Source of the DNA: Phytophthora colocasiae
Taxonomy: Eukaryota; Oomycota; Peronosporomycetes; Peronosporales; Peronosporaceae
Direction: 5' to 3'
NCBI GenBank assembly: GCA_018806915.1
Contig: JAGKQI010000104.1
Span: 1,674,001 to 1,738,000, forward strand
DNA length: 64,000 bases
In this document: positions 9,930 to 19,144 of the stretch, in pieces
Position numbering within the stretch: the stretch's first letter is position 1
Layout of the letters: every line of letters starts with the position of its first letter
The notes under the pieces: generated by a model
What the model was told of the DNA's origin: nothing
What the model saw: only the letters and a program-made list of their open reading frames with translations
The model's database searches: none
Position numbers and translations under genes: made by a program

Positions 9930-11655
9930 AATTTGCATTCTCTCGGATATCGAGAGAGTGGAGCGCGAGGCCGAAGAGCTGAAGCAGCTCGTCGTCGATG
10001 GGATCACTGAGGGTGATGACTCCCTCAGTGCGAAGACTAAGAAGCAGCGCTTCGAAGAGCAGAGTTGGGACTCGTTGAGGTCGAGTCCCTACTACGAAGT
10101 TCTGCGGGAGTACAAGGATGTACTCCCGGACGAGATTCCTTCGGAGCTTCCGAAGGACAAGGGCGTACAGCACGAGATTGATCTCGTGCCGGGCACGAAG
10201 TACTGTGTTACACGGCAGTGGCCACTGCCGCGTGAACAAGTGCAAGCGATCGACGACTTCTTTGAAAGTCGTCGTCTTGCAGGTCAAGTGCGGGAATCAA
10301 AGTCCCCGCACAGTGCTCCAACGTTCTGTGTTAAGAAACCACAGGGCGGCTGGCGCATCGTTCATGCGTATAACAAGCTGAACGATGCGACGATACCGGC
10401 GCAGACGCCGATACCGCGAAAAGATGTTATCATCGATTCGATGGCCTTGAGCACTATCTTCAGTGCTCTAGATCTGCGTGATGGATTCTACCAAATCCTC
10501 ATGCGTGAGAGGGACATCCCTCTCACAGCGGTAAGCACTCCAAGCGGTATGCTTTGGGAGTAGCTCGTCATGCCGCAGGGACTTAAGAACGCCCCTGCGA
10601 CGTTCAATAGATGCGTGACACATCTATTGCGCTCGGTGCGCGACTTCGCACCGAGCTACTTCGACGACGTGTTCGTCCACAGCCGGGCTGTGAACGGGAA
10701 GACGGACATTGAGATGCACAAGGTGCATCTCCGGAAGCTGCTAGAGCTTATGAGGAAACATAAGCTCTATGCGAACCTGAAGAAGTGTATCTTCGGGGCG
10801 AGCGAGATACCCGTGCTGGGGTGTCTCGTGGGGAAAGACGGCGTGCGCCCTGACCCAGAGAAGGTCAGAGTGATCAATGAATGGCCCACGCCATCCAATG
10901 TGAAGGAACTGAGGCAGTTCCTTGGGCTTGCCACGTACTTGTGCAAGTACGTGGACAACTATGCGGGCAAGATTCGCCCGTTGTTACAGCTTCTTAAGAA
11001 AGAAGCTGAGTGGATTTGGACGACCGAGTGCGAGGAGGCATTCGGTGCAGTCAAGCAGGGCTTGACTGAAGCGCCGATCTTGGCCGTGGCGGACCAAGAT
11101 CGTCCATTCCACGTAGTGTGCGATGCATCCGACTTTGCAATCGGATGTGCATTGATGCAACACGATCACGAAGGGCGTGATCGTGTAGTCTACTATCAAT
11201 CGCGTCAGCTGAAGCCAGCTGAGCGTAACTATCCCGTACATGACAAGGAGCTCCTTGCCATGAAGTATGCACTCGCAAAGTTCCGAGTGTATCTACTTGG
11301 GAGTAGACCGTTCGTGGTCTATACAGACCACGCATCATTGCGTACGGCGATTAAGTCGCCGCACATCTCGCAACGTATGGCGAGATGGTTGTCCTTCTTC
11401 GCGGAGTACAACTTCCGGGTGGAGTACAAACCCGGAAGACTCAACGTAGTGGCCGACGCGTTATCGCGTCGACCTGACTATGCGGAGACGGTCGACGCCA
11501 ACGCAGTTGGCGTCGTGAGGACAAGTGTGCCGTCGTCAACGATGATTGACGACGTGAAGAACGCGTATGCAAGGGATGCAGACGCGAAGGGGCTGCAGGA
11601 GTTCCTCGCAGCACCTTCCGACGTGGCACGTCGGAAGCTAACCCCTCATCTTTGA
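9930..11655 (+). pseudogene. pol: Reverse transcriptase and RNase H of element A, with an internal TAG
   Basis: The open piece to 10560 holds the RT start (KSPHSAPTFCVKK, GWRIVHAYNKLNDA, ALDLRDGFYQI) and ends in TAG 10561-10563. The same frame continues at once with LVMPQGLKNAPATF and SYFDDVFVHS, the YxDD polymerase active site (about 10660-10670). A TGG codon turned to TAG is the simplest reading. RNase H follows (VVCDASDFAIGCALMQ, YTDHASLR) and ends near VVADALSRRP at about 11470. The next stop is TGA 11653-11655, also in frame with downstream integrase. The enzyme would copy the element RNA into DNA and remove the RNA strand. Confidence 0.88.
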
Positions 11656-12208
11656 GCTCGTGTACACCGCTACCGTGTACACGAAGGCCTACTGTTGTAC
11701 AGTGCAGTCGACGACAATGCGGATCGCATTGTCGTTCCGAATGATCATGACCTCCGGTTGAGGATCATGTTCGAGTATCACGATGCCCCCACGGCAGGGC
11801 ATCCGGGTCGTGAGAAGACATACACTCTTCTCACGCGTGACTTCTACTGGCACCACCAGTACAAGTAGGTGCGCAAGTACGTCCGTGCTTGCGAGGTTTG
11901 TCAACGCGTGAAGCCTGCGCAGTTCTCGCAGGCTCCTCTTCAATCACTACCGACTCCGTCGGAGTGTTGGCAGTCCATGTCCATGGACTTTGTCTTCGGT
12001 CTTCCGCCTGACAGCAAGAGGAGGACGGGCATCGTTGTCTTTGTGGACAGATTCAGCATGATGGTTCATCTTGCTGCCGTCCCGGTACTGTTACAGCCGC
12101 GCAGACTGCGCGACTGTTTGTTGACATGGTGTACAAACACCATGGCATGCCGCTCGACATTGTGTCGGACCGTGATCCACGCCTTACAGCGCGGTTCTGG
12201 CAAGAAGT
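11656..12208 (+). pseudogene. pol: Integrase N-terminal part of element A, cut by element B
   Basis: In the RT frame after TGA 11653-11655 comes a zinc-binding HHCC region (HDAPTAGHPG to CEVCQRVK, about 11779-11910), interrupted by TAG 11866-11868. Then the catalytic core begins with SMDFVFGLPP and VFVDRFSMMVHLA. A frameshift near 12080 moves the sequence to another frame (VYKHHGMPLDIVSDRDP, second catalytic Asp). Coding stops at 12208, where the LTR of element B begins, and resumes at 22540. Confidence 0.85.
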
Positions 12209-13139
12209 TGTAACAGGTTTATTCTCTCACTGCCAGTCAGTGGTTCGTCGCTCGTGTGCTGCGCTGGGTGGTGTGCCCAAGGATCGGGTGTCGAAGGACA
12301 CTCTTCAACGTCAACTGGTCGTCTCCTGGCTCGGTTCACCGCGCCGGCTCGTTCGTCGTTCGTCAACGAAGAACTTGCCTACTTATATTAACGTATGTGA
12401 ATATACACTACGCTCGTCTCTTTCGTTCGTCTCTTTCGTTCGTCTCTTTCGTTCGTGCCTGCGCTTTCAGACGTAAACGTATACAGCTTCCCTGGTTGTC
12501 CCTCAGTCCCGTGACACCTGCTTCGGGCGTACCAATCGAACCGTTGTCCGCTATTGGCTGCCACAGACGCCACCGCCTGAGAACCCAACTAGTTCTACTG
12601 ATCCGCCTGGTCGCTCAGCTATGCAGCAGCTCGCTCGCTACTGACTTTGTTCGTCGTTTAGAGCGGGTCCTCGGACTCCACTCGTGGTTGTCTCCACTTC
12701 GTTCGTCGTTTAGAGCGGTCCCGTTGGACGCCACTCGTTGTTGTCTCAACCTTCAGTAGCTCTTAGCCACTGGCTTCGTTCGTCGTTTGTAAGCAGTTCC
12801 CTCAGGTTCCACTTGTGGTTGTCTCCACCTTCAGCTACACTTCACTGGTCGTTCGTCGTTTGGAGTGTGTCTCGCGACTCCTTCCTACTTGGTCAATTCG
12901 CAACTGCTTCCCACCCGGTCGATTCGAGACTGACTGTCCAGTCCGCCATTGCGTTCGTCTGGCATCCCAGTCAGTCGTAGCTTCAACGTAGGCCTGTCTG
13001 CCTGCATGTTCGCGAGCGTCTCTCTCATTGGTGCTCCAGCGAGCCACTTCGAAGTCACTGGTAGGATTCTTCCATGCCTTGGCTGCTGTGGGACGGTAGA
13101 TCCCAGATCCGCGCCCTTCTGCAAGTCAGGCATATTACA
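12209..13139 (-). repeat. 3' LTR of element B (left copy)
   Basis: Reads TGTAACAGG to CATATTACA on the plus strand. It contains three copies of a TCTCTTTCGTTCG unit near 12416-12456, and about four degenerate longer units starting with TTCGTTCGTCGTTT between 12648 and 12880. Confidence 0.95.
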
Positions 13140-13370
13140 CGCCTCCATCCACTCCAAGGTCTTCCACGACCTTGCCGCGGTTAAACAAGTCTTCGTACTC
13201 AGCGACAGAATACCATCGTCCTCCACCGTCATTTGATTCGTGTCGGCCACTGCCGTGTCCAGTTCCGTGTTGCTGCTGCGTTCGTGTACCGGCGGGCCGT
13301 AACTGGTACTCCAACACGTATTGCTCCAGCTCTGTTTCTTCTTCGTCGTCGGCAAACTTCCACCAAGAGT
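13135..13370 (-). pseudogene. pol: Probable C-terminal tail of element B pol in another frame
   Basis: An acidic piece, FADDEEETELEQYVLEYQ, then RWYSVAEYEDLFNRGK, ends with a stop at the edge of the 3' LTR (13135-13139). It sits in a different frame from the integrase and takes over near 13365. The composition and the stop at the LTR edge suggest that it is the real end of pol. Confidence 0.55.
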
Positions 13371-16024
13371 TCGTCGTTGGTGTTGGCCACGCCCTCGTTT
13401 GCCACTGCCGTCGCATTTCGTTTCTCACCTCGTCTCGGAATCGCTGTGTTAACAAGAGCCGTCGCTGCTCGTGCAGTCGGTTCTGTCGCCTCGTCATCGT
13501 TTTTCCGTGAGCACTCATCTTCATACTCAAGCTGCTCCTCCAGATCTCGAGCTGCTGCTTCCAAAAGCACCGTCGGTCGCCGATACGTCGCAAGAAACGA
13601 CACGTGAGCTATAAATTGCTCGTGTTCTGGGCCGTCATCCTCCCGTTCAACCAAGAAATTCTCGTAACCGGCCGATTCTACTACTCGTAGAGGTCCTATC
13701 CATTGATGTACGAACTTGGAAGCTTTAGGGCCTCTCGGAGGTCGGAACATCCAAACTCGATCACCTGGCGAAAATTCTCGTTTCACGCGCACTTTCCTAT
13801 CGTAGTAACGAGCTTGCCGTTGCTGCTCTCGTATTCTCGCTCGTTCTGCACATTCGTGAGCAACTTTCAACGTATCCAAGAGCTTCTGATGATGTTTAAC
13901 CAGATCACCAGCCTCCGTAACTCGTGTAGCGCGTAGAAGTTCGTTGGGAGCTCGTAGCCGTCGTCCCATCATCAGTTCATTTGGCGAAAGTAACACAGTG
14001 GAGTGACGTCCCGAGTTATACGCGTACACGGCGTAGCCCACCCACGTGTCCCAGTCTCGTTGTCGTTCATCGCTCATGTAGGTTGTCACACAGTCCTTCC
14101 ACGTCCTGTGAAATCTCTCTACAAGTCCTATCATTTGTGGCCTGTAGGGAACCGGGTTGATCTGCTGTGCCTGTAGCAGTATCACCAATTCTTCGATCAC
14201 TTTCCCCACTAACTCGGGTGCACCGTCCGTTAAAATCTCTCGAAATGGTCCAAACCGAAGCACTACCTGCTTCATCAGAAACTCGGCAATGTTTTCTGCT
14301 GCATGGTCTTTCACTGCAATCGCAACTGCATAACGCGTCACATATTCCACTGCGGCGATCACGTATCGTTCTCCTCCGTCAGTAGCTGGTAGCGGGCCTG
14401 CTACATCAAGTGCCCATCGGTCACCGACATCACCTCCTCGAATACTTCGTAATGGCGGCACTACTTCACGTGGGCGCGCCTTTCGGCTTCCGCATTCCTG
14501 GCATCCGAGTACCCATCGTCGCACTTCGTCTCTCAACTTCGGCCACCAATACTGCTGCGCAATCCTCGCATACGTGTGAGCTGCACGGAGATGTCCTGAC
14601 CATACGCTGTCGTGGCACTCCTTGAACACCGTTGCCCATAATGCTGGTGGAAGTACAATCCTTCGTTGATTCGGCGTCTCTATCACAACCAGGCCAAACA
14701 CCTTACTGATAGCCCGTCCGTGAAAAGTTCCAGCTCGTAACATTTGCTGTACCATCTTACTTTTCGACTGTTCATCCATGATCTCTGCATCGGTTAGTTG
14801 TAGCGTTGGTTCCTTCATTCGTTGGCGTCGTACGGCTGCTACATCACGTTCTCGATGTGAATCTCCACTCGAAGGTCTTGCACGTGGCTGCAAGGTGTCA
14901 TCCGTTTCGTCTTCAATGGGGTTCCGCCGTACTGCGTCGAGTTCGTAGCTTCTTGCATCATCATCCGTAGCTGGACGTGGTGAATCACTCACACCTTCTC
15001 CCGATTCTCGTGTCATCCTCCCGTCATCACGGGCAATCCCGGAACGCGTCGCTTTCGTACTCGTCTTTGGGTCCGTTCGTACTTCGCCTGACTTATCACC
15101 GCCACTTGACATGCCGTCGGCCCAAGTCACCGTCTTTCGTTGCTTCCGTTTCCTATTGGTGCTGTCACTCGTCGTTGCTGCTATCGCTCTATTCGCCGTT
15201 GGTTCCGTGGCTGGAGTGGTTCCCGTCGTTGCTGATGGTGTTTCCGACGTTCTCGTAGTAGTCGCTGATCTCGACGTCACCGTTGATACTGCCAATGGTG
15301 CTGGTGCCGTCGTGTCCGTCGCTGCTGAACCCACCGTTGCACGTTCCGTCACTTCAGCCACTCCCGTCATTAATGCTCTCTTCGTTGCCGGTCTGACTGC
15401 TGAAGTTACCATAGTCGTCGTCGGTCCCGGTGCTGGAATCATTGTGACGGCTACTTCATCTGTTCTTATGGTAGTTGCGTCATTACCGTCGCCGGGTTTT
15501 CTCGCGTCAGGCTCCCCTTCGTCCGACACCAACGATTCTTTGATCGCCGCCTGTTCTCTCCTACGTTTTTCACCTCTCGTCATCGGGCGTTCAGCGTTGT
15601 TCGTTGCGGACTTCGCTGGTCGTTTGCCTTTTGGTCGCCCTGCTCGACGTCTCCTTTCCTCGTTACGCTTTGGCTCTGTTGAACCCGGAGGTTCCACAGT
15701 GGCATCCACGATCGTGCTGACTAATTGCTCGATTACCGCGCTTACTTCTTCGTCCGGCGTACTCGCTTCCTTGCTCTGGTCGTTCGTCACCGGTTCTAGA
15801 GTACCCGTCGTGTGTTCGTCGTGCGTTGCAACTTCCATCCGCGTAACCTCGCCCGTGTTCATGACGGTTCGTTGGGTCGTTCGTGATGGCTTCTCTCGTC
15901 GCGCTCGTCGTTGCCTTCCTATCGCTGCTCGTACCGTAGCTGCTACTGGCGCCCTCGATAATGCATCGGCGACCACATTCGTGGGGCCCGGTCGATAGTG
16001 CACTTCGAAATCAAATTCTTGCAA
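13365..16024 (-). pseudogene. pol: RNase H end, long disordered insert and integrase of element B
   Basis: Begins with QEFDFEVHYRPGPTNVVADA, the usual end of RNase H. A Thr/Ala/Arg-rich disordered stretch of roughly 380 residues follows, which is rare at this place. The integrase then has HDSVWSGHLRAAHTY and LGCQECGSRK (zinc HHCC, about 14500-14620), WALDVAGPL and LTDGAPELV (catalytic Asp residues) and GLVERFHRTWKD (catalytic Glu). The C-terminal part has GDRVWMFRPPRGPK and KFVHQWIGPLRVV, the GPY/F module. After about 13365 the continuous frame becomes Arg-rich nonsense to 13229, and the plausible C-terminus lies in another frame. Confidence 0.87.
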
Positions 16025-16499
16025 AGGTAAGTGCCCATCGATGCAGTTTTCCAGTTAAGTGTGGACTCGTCATCAGCCATTTTAACGCAGCATGATCCGT
16101 GATGATCTCGAACTTGCGTCCATACAGGTAAGGCCTGAAGAGCTTAATGGCCCACACGACAGCAAAACATTCCAACTCCGTGATCCCGTACTTTCCTTCT
16201 GTCTCACTGTTCACTTTACTGGCGAACGCTACTGGTTGCCAACCTTCACCTTGATCCTGCATCAGACATGCACCCAATCCAACCTTACTCGCGTCTGTCA
16301 CTACTCGAAATGGTAGCCGAAAGTCTGGGTAAATGAGCAGAGGCTTCGCAGTTAATATGTCCTTCACGCGTTCGAAAGCTGTCTTCTGTGCATCTCCCCA
16401 TTCCCAGGCAACGCTTTTCCGTAACAGCTTCGTGATAGGCGCCATGATCGTACCAAATCCACTCAACGAATCGTCGATAATAACCAGCCAAGTGAGCAA
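16011..16499 (-). pseudogene. pol: RNase H of element B in a separate frame
   Basis: Encodes SFGTIMAPITKLL... replaced in frame by WEWGDAQKTAFERVK, FRVVTDASKVGLGACL, FAVVWAIKLFRPYLYG and ITDHAALKWLM, the tether and RNase H blocks of a Ty3/Gypsy pol. It is joined on both sides to other frames: to RT near 16470 and to the integrase frame near 16020, where one extra T in an ACCTTTGCA context would explain the shift. Catalytic Asp residues of VTDAS and ITDH are present. Confidence 0.85.
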
Positions 16500-18606
16500 A
16501 CCTCTTCGCTTCTACAGCATCGCTAGGCGTCGGGAAGTCTCGTACCGCAGAAACTAACCGGTCCAATGGTCTAACTCCGTCGCTGCTGAGTTCGTGGCCC
16601 AAGTACTCCATTGTTTGGGTCGCGAATTTGCACTTCTTCAGTTTGAGTGTAAGCCCCGCTCTCTCCAACCGTTCTAACACCGCAGCTAATTCTACAATGT
16701 GTCGCTCGATGCCACCTCGCGTAAAAACTACGATGTCGTCTAGATACACCAAACAAGTAGACCAAGTGAGGCCCCTTAACACTCCATTCATTAGTCGTTG
16801 AAATGTCGATGGTGCATTCGTTAATCCGAAGGGCATTCGTACAAACCGGTACAGCCCTCTCTTAGTGGTGAAAGCTGTCTTGTCACGATCTTCAGGTGCT
16901 ACTAGGATCTGCCAATACCCTGCTCGAAGATCCAACGTTGTGAACAACAAGGCACCACCTAATGCCTCCAAAGTTTCGTCAATTCGCGGAAGAGGGTAAA
17001 CATCCTTCTTAGTGATCTTGTTGAGAGCTCTGTAATCGACACAAAAACGTACTTCTCCGTCCTTCTTCCGTACCAGAACCACTGGGAATCCCCATCCGCC
17101 ATTGCCTTCTTCAATTACGCCAGCCTTCAGCATCTTTTCTACGTTGTCGTCAATGATACCGTCATCCGTTTGTGCCTGGCGTCTTCGTTTGAGCATAATT
17201 GGTGAAGCTGTCCCTGTGTCAATGTGATGGTGAACATCTAACGTCGTTGCAGGTGGGCACTCACTAGTGTTCGTCATCAATGATCGGTAAGCCCGTAATA
17301 AATTCAAAACCAACTCTTTCGACTTCGGGTCATCGCTGCCAATATCCACTTCGTTCTCATTCAGGAGTGGCGTCTCACAGTCTCCAAGTTCGCTCAGCCA
17401 GTTTTCTACTCGTTCCGTATCTAGTTGCCCATTCATCGTGAGGATCTCTACATCATCGTCAACGGGTATCCACGTTCCGAGCTGTTTCTTGTTTGGGATC
17501 TTCGCGGACTTGGCATTCGTATTGATAGCGGGTATCCACGCCCTTCCATTTCTCGCGGTTGTCACCGTCGCGGCTAACAGTACCGATCCAATGTGCTTCG
17601 TCGGTAGGAACACACCTCGTTCACCATTCTCAGCAGGAACGGCTACCTCCACTGGCATCACCGTATTTCCAGCGATCTCCGTGCGACTAATCATCCTTAC
17701 TGTTGCAACTCTACCGGCTCCGTCGCCATCATGAGTTTTGAACGGAATTACCACTGTTCGTTCTCCTTCGGCATATCGTACTTCTTGTCGCTGAAAGTCC
17801 ATAGTTGCCCCTCGTGCTTGCATGAAATCCACTCCCAGTAGGAATTCGTTTCCACAGCCAGCAATAATGCATGCATCGGTCGTTAATTCTTCGTCGAACA
17901 CCGTTTTGAAGGTAAACCGCCACACACCAATAACATCCAGCAGAAATCCTCCAATGACTTCTACGTAATCAACGGGAGCTTTGTTAGATACTCGATCACC
18001 GTACTTCATCCAGTCTGTGCCTGCCACGGTGTATCGCGCACCACTATCGAGCTTCACTTGCCGAAATTCGCCATTCACGTTCATTAAAGCTGTCGGCAGT
18101 CCATCGTCGGCTCCAACGTATTCCACCAGATCTTCACGCCGTTCACTGGTAGGTACTTGTGTTGACCGTCGTTGTTTCACTAAACTTACACGTGCAGTGT
18201 CCAGAGATCGCACGTTTCTTTCTGTGAGGTCTTCGCCTTCCAATTGCCGTCGTTGTTTGCGTAATTCGAACGCTTCCCATGCTGCATTCGCTTCTTCACG
18301 CCTCTTACTGTTTAGCGCCGCTGCTACAACTGTTCGTTCGGCTTCAACTTCTTGTTTATCGCGTCGTTGCCGAGCCAATCGCGCCTTCGCTTTCAGTCGT
18401 TTAGCGATCTTCCTTGCAGTTTTCCGTGTCTTCCGAAGACTAGCTACGTCCAGACCTTGCGCCGGATCATTCACTGCGCTAGTGGCTTCCGTACTACCAC
18501 TCGTCAACGACTGGCCACTCCTCATGTGTTCATTCTGTTCATCAGTACTGTTACTCGAGTTCACCTCCGTCGCCACGCTCGTATCTGGTGCCGTCACTAC
18601 ACCCAT
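16285..18606 (-). pseudogene. pol: Protease and reverse transcriptase of element B, frameshifted at the end
   Basis: The frame is open from about 18712; first ATG at 18606. Retropepsin-like motif VKLDSGARYTVAG at about 18030-18060 and LLGVDFMQARGATMDF after it. RT motifs are complete: FCVDYRALNKITKKD, TTLDLRAGYWQI, FVRMPFGLTNAPSTF and VYLDDIVVF with YLDD at 16735-16746. Near 16470 the family-like sequence leaves this frame after HLAGYYRRFV and continues in the next frame, consistent with one extra base. The remaining residues of this frame down to 16285 are therefore out of phase. Confidence 0.88.
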
Positions 18607-19103
18607 GTTAGTCTTCTCGTCATTTGGGTCACTCGTAACTCCGTCGCCATCAGAACGCTCTTTCGCGCCCCCTCCAGTTCTCCTTTTGTGCTCGCCCCTC
18701 CAGTTCCGTCCTCACAAACGTTGCTGTTGGCGGTGTTGGCACTCCATTCTCGTTCTTCATCTTCACGATTGGCACGTAGGTATCGCACAGCTACCATTGT
18801 CGGGCGCGTAGTCGACACATATCGGGCAGATCGCTCGACATCCTCTTCCGTCGCGTCCTTCAGTAGTTCGTCCGTCACTTTCTTGACCGGTGTCTTGTCA
18901 TTCCCATTCAGAGTCGACCAATTTCGTGTCGTCTGGCCGCCCGTCAATTCATTGTTCGTCATCGTGCCATCATTCATCTTGCACTTCTTCCGTTCATGCT
19001 CCTCGTCATTCTTCGTTCGCTCGTCCATACTCGACTCGGTGCTCGGTAGGCTTATGGTGTCCGTGATTGCTGTCGTCGTTGCTTTCCAGTTCACGTCTGC
19101 CAC
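18597..19103 (-). CDS. ORF between gag and pol of element B
   Basis: 168 residues in a frame different from both gag and pol. Lys-, Glu- and Thr-rich with no motif I know (DELLKDATEEDVERSARYVS, TMVAVRYLRANREDEE). The pol frame is open upstream only to about 18712, so this ORF fills the gap between gag and pol. It may be a linker reached by frameshifting, or part of a pol whose frame is broken by an indel. Its end overlaps the pol frame by about 115 bases. Confidence 0.5.
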   Translation of the reverse strand: MADVNWKATTTAITDTISLPSTESSMDERTKNDEEHERKKCKMNDGTMTNNELTGGQTTRNWSTLNGNDKTPVKKVTDELLKDATEEDVERSARYVSTTRPTMVAVRYLRANREDEEREWSANTANSNVCEDGTGGASTKGELEGARKSVLMATELRVTQMTRRLTWV

Positions 19104-19144
19104 TTGCTGGGGATCCCGGGCATTTCTCGGACATCGTACTCCCC

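Larger units (their letters stand above)
8736..9930 (+). pseudogene. pol: Long linker between protease and reverse transcriptase of element A
   Basis: Continues the protease frame from VITWKK for about 390 codons. The protein is low complexity, rich in Ala, Gly, Ser, Asp and Arg, and contains at least eight copies of a short unit of the type SAPGADD or LVPGTSE (9137-9450). Such an insertion is unusual between retropepsin and RT. The DNA under it is the densest hairpin region of the element, so the peptide repeats may be a by-product of the DNA/RNA structure. The frame is lost near 9920, where RT-like coding continues in another frame. No enzymatic motif is visible in it. Confidence 0.7.

Noticed and set aside
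15111..15998. Plus-strand open frame of 295 codons with a hydrophobic start
   Set aside because: It is the mirror of the Thr/Ala/Arg-rich insert in element B pol. Low-complexity codons leave the other strand open; no motif is visible.
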